From the NCBI GenBank assembly GCA_016704275.1, contig JADJAK010000003.1:496001-560000 (forward strand): a DNA stretch of 64,000 nt, read 5' to 3'. The stretch is from Gemmatimonadota bacterium (GTDB taxonomy: Bacteria; Gemmatimonadota; Gemmatimonadetes; Gemmatimonadales; GWC2-71-9). Under the pieces are notes generated by a model, which had not been told where the DNA came from, did not search any database, and saw only the letters and a program-made list of their open reading frames with translations. This document shows positions 8,690-17,693 of the stretch, piece by piece. The translations under genes and the position numbers were made by a program. Every line of letters begins with the position of its first letter. Within the stretch, counting starts at the first letter, position 1.

Positions 8690-8718
8690 TTGACTCCGGG
8701 GCCACTCCCGCATAGTTT
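8690..8718 (+). promoter_or_regulatory. Promoter TTGACT-17-TAGTTT for the envelope operon
   Basis: TTGACT at 8690-8695, a 17-base spacer, then TAGTTT at 8713-8718. The -35 matches sigma-70 consensus 5 of 6. Only five bases (agagc) separate the -10 from the GTG of kdsB, so the message is probably leaderless. This is the only intergenic gap before the 16-gene run that ends at 24908. Confidence 0.5.
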
Positions 8719-8723
8719 AGAGC

Positions 8724-9476
8724 GTGCCTGTCCTGCTTGTCGTGCCCGCTCGCGTCGGCTCGACGCGTCTCCCGAGAAAACCGTTGCAGCTCCTTGGTGG
8801 GGCCCCACTTGTGGCCCGCGTCATCGAGCGCGCCCGCACGGTCCGCGGCGTCGACCGCCTCGTGCTCGCCACCGACTCCGAAGAAATCGCCGAAGCCGTT
8901 GATCCCTGGGAGGTCGAGGTCGTCATGACGTCGGCCGATCACGAGAGCGGCACCGATCGCGTCGCCGAGGTGGCCCGGCATCCGGTCTACTCGGCCTACG
9001 ACATCGTGGTGAACCTCCAGGGCGACGAGCCGTTCATGCCCGCGGATGCGGTCGCCGGCGCGATCCGGAAGGCCCAGGAAGGGGACGACATCGGGACGGC
9101 CGCCGCCCCGCTCAACCCGGATCTCCGCCACGAGGCGGCCCTGGTGAAGGTGGTCTGCGACGCCAACGGCCGGGGGCTCTACTTCTCGCGCGCCGCGATC
9201 CCGCACGTCCGCGACGCCGCCGACCTCGCCGGCACCCGGTGGTGGCAGCACCTCGGCGTCTACGCCTACCGTCGGGAGGCGCTGCTCCGCGTGACCGCCC
9301 TCCCGACCTGCATGCTGGAACGCGCCGAGCGGCTGGAACAGCTCCGCGCCCTCGACGCCGGCCTCACGATCGGCGTTGCCCTGCTCGACAACCCGGCGCC
9401 TGCCGGGATTGATACCCCAGACGACCTGGCTGCCGCCGAAGTGCGGTGGCGCGAACTGACCGAGGATTCCCGATGA
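8724..9476 (+). CDS. kdsB: 3-deoxy-manno-octulosonate cytidylyltransferase
   Basis: 250 residues, usual for KdsB. It activates Kdo with CTP to CMP-Kdo, the donor for the inner core of LPS. Motifs: VVPARVGSTRLPRKPL at the nucleotide-binding N-terminus, RARTVRGVDRLVLATDSEEI, VVNLQGDEPFMPADAV (metal-binding Asp) and LVKVVCDANGRGLYFSR. Cytosolic. The start is GTG at 8724 with no ribosome site; the promoter -10 is just upstream. First gene of the envelope operon; its TGA overlaps the ATG of pyrG, which makes its substrate CTP. Confidence 0.95.
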   Translation: MPVLLVVPARVGSTRLPRKPLQLLGGAPLVARVIERARTVRGVDRLVLATDSEEIAEAVDPWEVEVVMTSADHESGTDRVAEVARHPVYSAYDIVVNLQGDEPFMPADAVAGAIRKAQEGDDIGTAAAPLNPDLRHEAALVKVVCDANGRGLYFSRAAIPHVRDAADLAGTRWWQHLGVYAYRREALLRVTALPTCMLERAERLEQLRALDAGLTIGVALLDNPAPAGIDTPDDLAAAEVRWRELTEDSR

Positions 9477-11101
9477 CCACTCCCGTCCGCACCACCAAGT
9501 ACATCTTCGTCACTGGTGGCGTGGTCTCGTCGTTGGGCAAAGGGATCGCGGCTGCCTCATTGGGGCGGCTGTTGGTCGAGCGCGGCCTGTCCGTCACGAT
9601 GATGAAGTTCGACCCGTACATCAATGTCGACCCGGGGACGATGTCGCCGTTCCAGCACGGCGAGGTCTACGTCACCGATGACGGCGCCGAGACCGACCTC
9701 GACCTGGGCCACTACGAACGCTTCATCGACCGCTCGCTGTCGCAGCAGAACAACATCACCACCGGCCGCATCTATCAGACCGTCATCGGCAAGGAACGCC
9801 GCGGCGAGTACAACGGCGGCACGGTGCAGGTCATTCCGCACATCACCGATGAGATCAAGAGCGCACTGCGCCGCACCGCACCGGGCCACGATGTGGTGCT
9901 GATCGAGGTGGGCGGGACCGTGGGCGACATCGAGTCGCTGCCGTTCCTCGAGGCGATCCGGCAGTTCCGCCAGGATGTCGGCCGCGAGAACGCGCTCTTC
10001 GTACACCTCACGCTGGTGCCGTGGATCGCCGCGGCCGGCGAGCTCAAGACCAAGCCGACGCAGCACTCGGTCCGCGACCTGATGCAGGTCGGTATCCAGC
10101 CCGACATGCTGATCTGCCGCAGCGAACGTCCCCTCGGCGCCGACATCAAGCGGAAGATCGCGCTCTTCTGCAACGTCGACTTCTCCGCGGTGATCGAGTC
10201 GCCCGACGTGAAGAGCATCTACGAACTGCCGCTCCGCTTCTCGGAGCAGGGCTTCGATCGCGAGGTCTGCTCGCGCCTCCGCCTCGAGACGCCGGAGCCG
10301 GACCTCAGCACCTGGGGTGCGATGGTCGGTCGGATCCTCGAGCCGCAGCATCGCGTGCGCATCGCCGTGGTCGGCAAGTACACCGACCTCCACGACGCCT
10401 ACAAGTCGGTCGGCGAGGCACTGCTGCACGGCGGCATCCCGCACAACACCGGCGTCTCCATCGAATGGCTCGGCAGCGACCGCTTCACCTCGCCCGAAGC
10501 GGCCGGTGAGATCCTCAAGGACTACGACGGCTTGCTGGTCCCCGGCGGCTTTGGCGAGCGCGGCGTCGAGGGGATGATCCAGGCGATCAGCTGGGCGCGT
10601 CAGCATGAACTGCCGTTCTTCGGCATCTGCCTCGGCCTGCAGGTGGCGATCATCGAATTCGCCCGCAACGTCTGCGGGATGACCGGCACGACGTCAACGG
10701 AGTTCGCCCCCGACTGCCCCGACCCGGTGATCGCCCTGATGGCGTCGCAGCGCGACGTGAAGGACCTGGGCGGCACGATGCGCCTCGGTGCCTACGCCGC
10801 CCGGCTTCGCGCTGGGAGCCACGCCGCCGAGGCGTACGGGACACTCGAGATCTCGGAGCGGCATCGGCATCGGTGGGAGGTCAACAACGCCTATCGCGAT
10901 GTACTGGCGGAGCATGGCCTCCGGCTCTCGGGGCAGTCGCCCGACGGCGGACTGGTCGAGATGATCGAGCTGCCCAACCATCCGTGGTTTGTCGGCTGCC
11001 AGTTCCACCCGGAGCTGAAGAGCCGGCCGACGCGGCCGCACCCGCTCTTCGCGGCGTTCGTCGGTGCGGCGCTCGCCAAGCACACCCGGAGCAACGGCTG
11101 A
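9473..11101 (+). CDS. pyrG: CTP synthase
   Basis: 542 residues, full length. The N-terminal synthetase domain opens with KYIFVTGGVVSSLGKGIAAA and holds KFDPYINVDPGTMSPFQHGE. The C-terminal class I glutaminase domain has LLVPGGFGERGVEGM, nucleophile Cys in FFGICLGLQVAII and the His-Glu of VGCQFHPELKSRP. It converts UTP plus glutamine to CTP. ATG 9473 overlaps the kdsB stop (ATGA), and the stop overlaps the kdsA start by one base. Co-location with kdsB, the CTP user, makes biochemical sense. Confidence 0.97.
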   Translation: MTTPVRTTKYIFVTGGVVSSLGKGIAAASLGRLLVERGLSVTMMKFDPYINVDPGTMSPFQHGEVYVTDDGAETDLDLGHYERFIDRSLSQQNNITTGRIYQTVIGKERRGEYNGGTVQVIPHITDEIKSALRRTAPGHDVVLIEVGGTVGDIESLPFLEAIRQFRQDVGRENALFVHLTLVPWIAAAGELKTKPTQHSVRDLMQVGIQPDMLICRSERPLGADIKRKIALFCNVDFSAVIESPDVKSIYELPLRFSEQGFDREVCSRLRLETPEPDLSTWGAMVGRILEPQHRVRIAVVGKYTDLHDAYKSVGEALLHGGIPHNTGVSIEWLGSDRFTSPEAAGEILKDYDGLLVPGGFGERGVEGMIQAISWARQHELPFFGICLGLQVAIIEFARNVCGMTGTTSTEFAPDCPDPVIALMASQRDVKDLGGTMRLGAYAARLRAGSHAAEAYGTLEISERHRHRWEVNNAYRDVLAEHGLRLSGQSPDGGLVEMIELPNHPWFVGCQFHPELKSRPTRPHPLFAAFVGAALAKHTRSNG

Positions 11102-11916
11102 TGCCACTGTGGCAATTCGGGCCTGGCCCCTTCCTGATCGCAGGGCCGTGCGTCGTCGAGGACGACGACACGATGCTGCGCGTGGGCGAGACGCTGGCCC
11201 GGATGGGCGAGAAGCACCAGTTGCGCGTCTGCTTCAAGGCATCGTTCGACAAGGCCAACCGCGCGCGCGGCGACTCGCCACGCGGGCCGGGTGTGGATGC
11301 TGGCTTGCGGGCGCTTGAACGGGTCCGCGCCGCGACCGGGCTGCCATTGCTCACCGATATCCATGAGTCGCATCAGGCCGCGGTCGCCGCATCAGTGGTC
11401 GACGTGCTGCAGATTCCCGCCTTCCTGGTGCGGCAGACCGACCTGCTCGTCGCCGCTGGGGCGACGGGGAAGCCGGTGAACATCAAGAAGGGGCAGTGGA
11501 TGCAGCCGGAAGCGATGGCGGGCGCCGTCGCCAAGGTGAAGAGCGCCGGCGCGAGCGAGGTGGCCGTCACCGAGCGCGGGACCTTCTTCGGCTACGGCGA
11601 CCTGGTGGTCGACCAGCGCTCGTTCGTGCGGATGCGCGAGGCGACCGGCGTCCCGACGATCTTCGACGGCACGCATTCGGTGCAGCAGCCGGGGCAGGCG
11701 GCCGGTGGTGCGAGCGGCGGTCTGCGCGAGTTCATCCCGGCGCTGCTCGGCGCGGCCGCCGCCGCCGGTGCCGACGGCTTCTTCCTCGAGACGCACCCGG
11801 AACCGGCGCGCGCCCTCTCCGACGCCGCGACGCAGTGGCCGCTCGATCGGCTCGACGCGCTCCTCGGCCGCACCATGGCGATCTGGCACGCTGCCCGCGA
11901 GGCCGGCGATGTTTGA
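11101..11916 (+). CDS. kdsA: 3-deoxy-8-phosphooctulonate synthase
   Basis: 271 residues. It condenses phosphoenolpyruvate and arabinose 5-phosphate to Kdo 8-phosphate. Motifs: LIAGPCVVED, VCFKASFDKANRARGDSPRG, LTDIHESHQAA, NIKKGQWMQPEAM, VTERGTFFGYGDLVVDQRS and IFDGTHSVQQPG. Full-length TIM-barrel enzyme, cytosolic. ATG 11101 shares its A with the pyrG stop. The residue between Cys and the next motif is consistent with either metal class; I do not assign one. Confidence 0.96.
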   Translation: MPLWQFGPGPFLIAGPCVVEDDDTMLRVGETLARMGEKHQLRVCFKASFDKANRARGDSPRGPGVDAGLRALERVRAATGLPLLTDIHESHQAAVAASVVDVLQIPAFLVRQTDLLVAAGATGKPVNIKKGQWMQPEAMAGAVAKVKSAGASEVAVTERGTFFGYGDLVVDQRSFVRMREATGVPTIFDGTHSVQQPGQAAGGASGGLREFIPALLGAAAAAGADGFFLETHPEPARALSDAATQWPLDRLDALLGRTMAIWHAAREAGDV

Positions 11917-12460
11917 CATGGGCCGCGCCCGCAAGATCAAGCTGCTCGGCTTCGACGTCGACGGCGTGCTCACCGACAATGCCGTCTTCATCGGCGATGT
12001 CGGCGGCCAGCGGGTCGAGTTCAAGCGCTTCGACATCCATGACGGCCTGGCGCACTCACTCCTGAAGGGGAATGACATCGAGGTCGCCTGGATCAGTGGG
12101 CGGCAGTCCGAGGCGACCACGCACCGCGGCCAGGAACTGCGCGTCCCCGACGTGCTGCAGGTCACCTCGACCACCAAGGTCGCCCACATCGAGGCCCTGC
12201 TCGAACGAAAGGGGCTGTCGTGGGAGCAGATGGCGTTTGTCGGCGACGACCTCCCGGATGTGCCGGTCTTCGAGAAGGTCGGCCTCGCGATCGCGGTGGC
12301 GAACGCCCGAGACGAGGCCAAGCGTGCCGCGCACCACGTGACCGAGTCGCGAGGTGGCCATGGCGCCGTCCGCGAAGTGGTGGAGCGGCTGCTCAAGAGC
12401 CGCGGGTCCTACGAGGCATCGGTGGCGCGCTACCTCGGCCGCGAGGAGTGGCACGGGTGA
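11909..12460 (+). CDS. kdsC: 3-deoxy-manno-octulosonate-8-phosphatase
   Basis: 183 residues, HAD superfamily. DxD motif FDVDGVLTDN gives the nucleophile and acid Asp; WISGR holds the motif II Ser; VGDDLPDVPVFEKVGLAIAV is the metal-binding motif III/IV. Removes phosphate from Kdo-8-P. ATG 11909 overlaps kdsA by 8 bases; a second in-frame ATG at 11918 would lie just past the kdsA stop and is nearly as good. The usual tetrameric KdsC type without a cap domain fits the length. Confidence 0.94.
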   Translation: MFDMGRARKIKLLGFDVDGVLTDNAVFIGDVGGQRVEFKRFDIHDGLAHSLLKGNDIEVAWISGRQSEATTHRGQELRVPDVLQVTSTTKVAHIEALLERKGLSWEQMAFVGDDLPDVPVFEKVGLAIAVANARDEAKRAAHHVTESRGGHGAVREVVERLLKSRGSYEASVARYLGREEWHG

Positions 12461-13407
12461 GCAGCGCCCTCGACGCCGGGCGGCGCACGATGCGCCTCGA
12501 GGCCGAGTCGGTCACGGCCGCGGCAGCGCGACTCGACGCACGCTTTGAGCGTGCAGTCGAGTTGTTGGCCACCGGAGGTCGGGTCATTGTCAGCGGCATC
12601 GGCAAGTCGGGAGTGATCGCGCAGAAGATCGCGGCGACGCTCACGTCGACTGGCACCTCCGCGACCTACCTCCATCCGATCGAGTCGCTCCACGGCGACC
12701 TCGGCCTCGTCGATGCCGACAGCGTGGCCATCGTCCTGAGCAAGAGCGGCGAGACCGACGAACTCGTGGGGCTCCTGGCGGAACTCGCACGGCGTGCCGT
12801 CCCGCTGATCGCGATCGTCGGCGCCGTCGACTCGACATTGGGGCGTGCCGCGACGGTGGCGCTCGATGGCGCAGTGGCGGAGGAGGCGTGCCCGCACGAC
12901 CTCGCCCCGACCACCAGCACCACGGTGGCCCTCGCGCTGGGTGATGCGCTGGCGGTGGCACTGCTGGAGCGGAAGGGATTCCGCCGGGAAGACTTTGCGG
13001 CGCTGCATCCCGGGGGGCGCCTCGGGCGTCGCCTGCTCGTGCGTGTCAAGGATGTGATGGTCCCGGCCGAGTGGCAGCTGCCTGCCTCCGCCTCAATGCG
13101 CCAGGTGGTCGTCGCGCTCGCGAAGGGGCGCGGCCTGGCGCTGATCGTGGAGGGTGGCACGCTAGCGGGGGTGATCTCGGCCGGCGACCTGACCCGCGTC
13201 GCGGACCGCTCGGCCGACTTTCTCGAGCTACCTGCCTCGGACGTGATGACGCGCGGTCCACGCACCGCCCATGCTGACGAGCTGGCCGCATCGGTGGTCG
13301 GTCTCATGGAGCGGCACGGGATCGTCGCCGCACCGGTGCTCGATGCCGAGCAGCACGTGGTTGGTGTGGTTCACCTCCACGACCTGCTGCGGGCGGGGGT
13401 GGTCTGA
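12457..13407 (+). CDS. kdsD: D-arabinose 5-phosphate isomerase
   Basis: 316 residues from GTG 12457, which overlaps the kdsC stop as GTGA. The SIS domain at residues about 25-165 shows VIVSGIGKSGVIAQKIAATL, the HPIESLHGDLG loop and VLSKSGETDELV. Two CBS domains follow (VKDVMVPAEWQLP, then DVMTRGPRTAHADE). It makes arabinose 5-phosphate from ribulose 5-phosphate for KdsA. The C-terminal HPGGRLGRRLLVRV junction is typical. An earlier ATG at 12220 is ignored because it lies inside kdsC. Confidence 0.95.
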   Translation: MSSALDAGRRTMRLEAESVTAAAARLDARFERAVELLATGGRVIVSGIGKSGVIAQKIAATLTSTGTSATYLHPIESLHGDLGLVDADSVAIVLSKSGETDELVGLLAELARRAVPLIAIVGAVDSTLGRAATVALDGAVAEEACPHDLAPTTSTTVALALGDALAVALLERKGFRREDFAALHPGGRLGRRLLVRVKDVMVPAEWQLPASASMRQVVVALAKGRGLALIVEGGTLAGVISAGDLTRVADRSADFLELPASDVMTRGPRTAHADELAASVVGLMERHGIVAAPVLDAEQHVVGVVHLHDLLRAGVV

Positions 13408-14009
13408 TGCGACGTCTCCTGCTGCTGGCCGCCGTGGTATTGGCCGCGTGCGGTGATCGTGGCATCGAGCCGCCCGTCGCCGCGGCGGGAGACTCGGCCG
13501 ATCAAGTCATGAAGGGGATGTCGTTCAACGTCACCACCATGGGTGTGAAGGTCTCCCAGGTGGATGCGGAATCGGCATGGGTCTACAACGCCCGCCAGAT
13601 GAACGACCTCAAGAAGTTGAAGGTCACCTTTTACGACAAGGTGACCGGCAAGGAGACCTCGGTGGTCACCGCCGATAGCGGCAGCTACAACAAGAAGGAC
13701 CAGACCCTCGATGCGCGGGGCAACGTCGTGGCGACCGCCGCCAACGGGAAGGTCCTCAAGAGTTCGCACCTGGTCTACGACAAGGTGCAGAACGTGATCT
13801 ACTCGGACACGGCATACACCTTCACCTCCCCGGACGGTGCCGGCTCGGGAGCATCGTTCACGGCCGATCCGGATTTCAAGCAGATCCGGTCGCAGCGGAT
13901 GGGTGGACGGGCCAAGGGGAAGGGGTTCGTGCTGCCGGGTCAGGAAGACGACAAGCCGGCCGCCAAGGCCCCCGCGCCCAAGCCGGCCGCGAAGGGAGGC
14001 GGCAGGTGA
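13407..14009 (+). CDS. lptC: LPS export periplasmic-facing protein LptC, lipoprotein form
   Basis: 200 residues. Instead of the plain membrane anchor of enterobacterial LptC it has a lipobox (LLAAVVLAAC), so Cys 15 is probably lipidated. The body (MSFNVTTMGVKVSQVDAES, KLKVTFYDKVTGKETS, SGSYNKKDQTLDARGNVVAT) is the beta-jellyroll of LptC, which takes LPS from the LptB2FG transporter and hands it to LptA. The tail after residue 170 is Lys/Ala/Pro rich. ATG shares its A with the kdsD stop; the neighbours lptA and lptB confirm the role. Confidence 0.88.
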   Translation: MRRLLLLAAVVLAACGDRGIEPPVAAAGDSADQVMKGMSFNVTTMGVKVSQVDAESAWVYNARQMNDLKKLKVTFYDKVTGKETSVVTADSGSYNKKDQTLDARGNVVATAANGKVLKSSHLVYDKVQNVIYSDTAYTFTSPDGAGSGASFTADPDFKQIRSQRMGGRAKGKGFVLPGQEDDKPAAKAPAPKPAAKGGGR

Positions 14010-15412
14010 AGGCGCGCCTCCTCGCTTTCGTGGCGGCGCTCCTTGTGGTCGCTCTCGCCCCGGCCTCGGCGCAGCAGCCCAAGCGCCGCGTGCCGGCGCC
14101 GAAGCGCTGCACCCTCGAACTCGAGCGCGCCGTCGGGCGCGAGGCGGCGCAGATCGTCCCGTTCGAGGGCAACGAGAACTACTACTTCGGCGGCGACGTC
14201 CGCTTCCGCTGTCAGGGCCAGAATGTGCGCATCGGCGCCGACTCGGTGGAGTCGATGAACGGCGATGTCGTCCGGTTCATCACCCGGGCATACTATCGGG
14301 ACGCGGATGTGGCGGTGCGGGCCGACACGCTCACCTACTTCAAGCAGGGCGAGCGGCTCGAAGCACGGGGCTCTGTCCATGTCATCACGACCGGCGACTC
14401 GACGACGCTCGACGGCCCCTACCTTGACTACCTCCGCGCCGTGAAGGGGATCCGCGACAGCGCCGAATCGGTGGCGATGCAGCGCCCGACGCTCAAGGTC
14501 AGGCCGAAGCGCGCGGCCACCGACACCACCGCCGACAAGGGCCCCTACACGATCGTCGCGGACCTCCTGCGCGGCTTCGGTTCATCGCGGCTCAGCGGTC
14601 GGGGCAACGTCACGATCAACCGGAGCGATCTGGCGGGGCAGGGCGACTCGCTCCTCTATACCACTGGCACCGCGGGGCGAACGATCCTCACCGGCGCCCC
14701 CGCGAGCTGGCGGCGCACGGGGCCCGACTCCTTCCGGGTGACCGGCAAGGACATTCGCCTCGGCCTGACCAACGAAGTGCTCGACGACCTCCGGGCCTAC
14801 GGCGACGGCGACGTGCATCAGGATTCGACCAGAGTCTCCGGCGACTCGGTGGCGCTCCGCTTCAAGGACGGCAAGCTCGAGCAGACCGACGCCTGGGGGC
14901 GAACCACGCAGGCACGTGCCACGCGCGCCGGCTATGACATCACCGGCGACTCGGTGGTCGTCAAGACGCCTGGCGAAATTCTCGAGTCGATCTTCGTGCG
15001 CGGGCGCGGCTCCATCCAGAACCCGGTCGACACGACGATCGCGTTGCCGGTCCCCGACAGCACCGCCGACAGCACCGCGACGCCCAAGCGCGAACGGGAC
15101 ACGCTGTGGGGCAACCGGATCGCGGCAAAGTTTGCCCAGGCGGATTCCGCCGGCACCATGCTGACTCGCCTGCTGCACGTCGAGGCCATTGGCGCCGCGC
15201 GGTCCCTGATGACCCAGCAAGTCGAGAAGAACGGCAAGACCACCCCGACGATCAACTACTCGCGGGCCGACACCATCCGGGTGACAATGAAGCCGTTTCC
15301 CGGCAGTGGCTTCGACGAGGTCCGGATGAACGGCCATGTCGACGGCGTCCAGCTTGAGACGGCCTCACTCGGCAAGAAGGCCGTGCTCCCCGCCAAGAGG
15401 CCGACCCCATGA
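14006..15412 (+). CDS. lptA: OstA/LptA-like periplasmic LPS transport protein, extended
   Basis: 468 residues with signal peptide (LLAFVAALLVVALAPASAQQ). The OstA-type repeats DSVESMNGDVVRFITRAYYR, RADTLTYFKQGERLEARGSV, RLSGRGNVTINRSDLAGQGD and DDLRAYGDGDVHQDSTRVSG keep the LptA jellyroll register. It is about two and a half times the length of E. coli LptA. It may span the periplasm with several jellyroll units or combine roles usually split among proteins (inference). ATG overlaps lptC by 4 bases; lptB follows with the same overlap. Confidence 0.85.
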   Translation: MKARLLAFVAALLVVALAPASAQQPKRRVPAPKRCTLELERAVGREAAQIVPFEGNENYYFGGDVRFRCQGQNVRIGADSVESMNGDVVRFITRAYYRDADVAVRADTLTYFKQGERLEARGSVHVITTGDSTTLDGPYLDYLRAVKGIRDSAESVAMQRPTLKVRPKRAATDTTADKGPYTIVADLLRGFGSSRLSGRGNVTINRSDLAGQGDSLLYTTGTAGRTILTGAPASWRRTGPDSFRVTGKDIRLGLTNEVLDDLRAYGDGDVHQDSTRVSGDSVALRFKDGKLEQTDAWGRTTQARATRAGYDITGDSVVVKTPGEILESIFVRGRGSIQNPVDTTIALPVPDSTADSTATPKRERDTLWGNRIAAKFAQADSAGTMLTRLLHVEAIGAARSLMTQQVEKNGKTTPTINYSRADTIRVTMKPFPGSGFDEVRMNGHVDGVQLETASLGKKAVLPAKRPTP

Positions 15413-16161
15413 GCGTCCTCAGGGCCGAAGGACTCCGGAAGAGCTATCGCAAGCGCGCCGTCGTGGACGGCGTCTCGATCGAGCTTGCCCAGGGAGAGAT
15501 CGTCGCCCTCCTCGGCCCTAACGGTGCCGGGAAGACGACGACCTTCTACCTCGTCACCGGTTTGATCCGGCCCGACGCGGGACGGATCTTCCTTGACGAC
15601 ACCGAGCTGACCGACCAGCCGATGTATCGCAGGGCTCGGGCTGGAATCGGGTATCTGGCGCAGGAGCCGTCCATCTTCCGCCGCATGACGGTCGAGGAGA
15701 ACGTCCTCGCGATTCTCGAGACGCTACCGCTCGCCAAGGCGGAGCGACTCGCCAAACTCGACGAGATGCTGGCTGAACTCGATCTCACGTCCCTGCGGAA
15801 GTCGCCGGCCTACACGCTGTCGGGCGGCGAGCGTCGTCGGCTGGAGATCACCCGGGCACTCGCCACGAACCCCAAGTTCATGCTGCTGGACGAGCCCTTC
15901 GCCGGCGTCGACCCGATTGCCGTGCACGACATCCAGCAGATCGTCGCCTCGTTGCGCGACCGGGGCATCGGCGTGTTGATCACCGATCACAACGTGGAGC
16001 AGACGCTGGAAATCGTCGACCGCGCCTACATCATGCACTCCGGCACCGTCCAGGCGGCGGGTCTCGTCGCCGAGCTGGTCTGGAACGATCACGTCGCGGA
16101 CGTCTATCTCGGACCGACCCTGACCGCACGCCTTCGGGCGCGGACGGAGCAGCCCGCATGA
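15409..16161 (+). CDS. lptB: LPS export ABC transporter ATP-binding protein
   Basis: 250 residues. Walker A GPNGAGKTT, Q-loop in LAQEPSIFRRMTVEENVLAI, signature LSGGERRRLEITRAL, Walker B MLLDEPFAGVDPIAV and the H-loop ITDHN are all intact. The sequence RRMTVEENVLAILE and the motif order are those of LptB, which powers LPS extraction with LptFG; lptF and lptG are not in the window. Cytosolic, on the inner membrane. It overlaps lptA and rpoN by 4 bases each. Confidence 0.96.
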   Translation: MSVLRAEGLRKSYRKRAVVDGVSIELAQGEIVALLGPNGAGKTTTFYLVTGLIRPDAGRIFLDDTELTDQPMYRRARAGIGYLAQEPSIFRRMTVEENVLAILETLPLAKAERLAKLDEMLAELDLTSLRKSPAYTLSGGERRRLEITRALATNPKFMLLDEPFAGVDPIAVHDIQQIVASLRDRGIGVLITDHNVEQTLEIVDRAYIMHSGTVQAAGLVAELVWNDHVADVYLGPTLTARLRARTEQPA

Positions 16162-17693
16162 AGACTGGCATGCAGCAGCACACCGGGCTTCGCCAGGAGC
16201 TCCGCATCAATCCTCGCCTCTACCAGGCGATGGACATGCTGTACATGCCGATGCTCGACCTGCAACAGCACCTGCAGGCCGAGCTCCTCAACAACCCGTT
16301 CCTGGAGCTCGAGGAACCGGAGGAAGAGGAAGTCCCCGAGAAGACCACCGAGGAGCAGCAGGAAGAGGTCAAGAAGGACGACGAAGTGGATTGGGAGGAG
16401 ATCCTCCTCAACGGCTTCGACGTCGGCGGGCAGAAGGAACAGTACGAGCAGCTGGAATACGTCGAGCCGGTCTCGGTCGAGAGCCGCGACCTCGCCGACC
16501 ACCTCCGGGATCAGCTGCAGATGCTCGACCTCCCGGCGCGTCAACGGCTGCTCTGCGAAGAAATCATCGGCAACATCAACGACGACGGCTACCTCGGCTG
16601 CGATGCCGACGTGATCCTCGCCTCCGCCAACCATTGGCTTCTCTCCAACAATCCGGCGCTTCGGCCCGCGTTCGACCCCGAGGATCACGACCCGTTTGAC
16701 CTCGACGAGGAGGAGGATGACATCGTCCTCACCAATGGTCACGCGGCGGGGCTGCCGGTCGGCGTCTCGATCTTCGTGCCGGAAGAGTTCGAGGCGGCCC
16801 TGCGCGTGGTGCAGGCACTCGACCCGGCGGGCATCGGGGCGCGGACCCTGCAGGAGTGTCTCCTCCTGCAGCTGACGGATGTCGGCGATTCCACGTCGCT
16901 CTCCTACCGGATCGTCGAGCAGGCCTTTCCCGACCTGATCGCACACCGATGGAACGACCTGGCCCGTCGCTTCAGTGTCGAGCCGCGCGAGGCGCAGACC
17001 GCCGCCGATGCGCTGGGTCGCCTCGACCCGAAGCCCGGGCTCAAGTACGCCGACCGCGCCGAGGCCTACGTGACACCCGACCTGATCGTCGATCGGATCG
17101 AGGGGCGCTACCAGGTGTTCCTGAACGACACCGGCGTGCCGCGGCTCCGCCTCTCGCGCGCCTATCAGGACATCGCCCGTCAGAAGGGCGGGATGACGCA
17201 GGAGAACAAGGACTTCATCGCCTCGCGGATGAACAGCGCCACCTGGATGGTGCAGGCGATCGAGCAGCGCCGGCAGACGATGCTCAAGGTGATGAACTTC
17301 ATCGTCGACCGGCAGCGCGAGTTCTTCGAGAAGGGCGTCGAGTACCTCAAGCCCCTGACACTGCGCGAGGTCGCCGAGGTGATCTCGATGCACGAGTCGA
17401 CGGTGAGCCGTGTCACCAACGAGAAGTATGTCCAGACGCCGCGTGGCGTTCTGCCGCTGAAGTTCTTCTTCTCGTCGGCGCTCTCGACCGCCTCGGGCGA
17501 AGACGCCTCAGCCCGCTCGATCCGCGCCAAGCTGGAGAAGATGGTCGCCGAGGAGAAGCCGGCGAAGCCGCTCACCGACCAGCAGATTGTCCATCTCTTC
17601 GAGGAGCAGGGGATCCAGATCGCGCGGCGCACCGTGGCGAAGTATCGTGACCAGCTCGGCATCCTCCCGGCCCGCATGCGGAAGCGCGTATGA
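16158..17693 (+). CDS. rpoN: RNA polymerase sigma-54 factor
   Basis: 511 residues. Region I is the Gln/Leu-rich activator segment (GLRQELRINPRLYQAMDMLY, LDLQQHLQAELLNNPFLELE), followed by an acidic linker (EEPEEEEVPEKTTEEQQEE). The core-binding part holds LPARQRLLCEEIIGNIND and LDPAGIGARTLQECLL. The HTH reads TLREVAEVISMHESTVSRVT and the RpoN box reads ARRTVAKYRDQLGILPARMR. It directs transcription from -24/-12 promoters and needs AAA+ activators, none of which lie here. The lptB-rpoN order is widely conserved, but hpf and ptsN do not follow; glycosyltransferases do. Confidence 0.97.
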   Translation: MKTGMQQHTGLRQELRINPRLYQAMDMLYMPMLDLQQHLQAELLNNPFLELEEPEEEEVPEKTTEEQQEEVKKDDEVDWEEILLNGFDVGGQKEQYEQLEYVEPVSVESRDLADHLRDQLQMLDLPARQRLLCEEIIGNINDDGYLGCDADVILASANHWLLSNNPALRPAFDPEDHDPFDLDEEEDDIVLTNGHAAGLPVGVSIFVPEEFEAALRVVQALDPAGIGARTLQECLLLQLTDVGDSTSLSYRIVEQAFPDLIAHRWNDLARRFSVEPREAQTAADALGRLDPKPGLKYADRAEAYVTPDLIVDRIEGRYQVFLNDTGVPRLRLSRAYQDIARQKGGMTQENKDFIASRMNSATWMVQAIEQRRQTMLKVMNFIVDRQREFFEKGVEYLKPLTLREVAEVISMHESTVSRVTNEKYVQTPRGVLPLKFFFSSALSTASGEDASARSIRAKLEKMVAEEKPAKPLTDQQIVHLFEEQGIQIARRTVAKYRDQLGILPARMRKRV

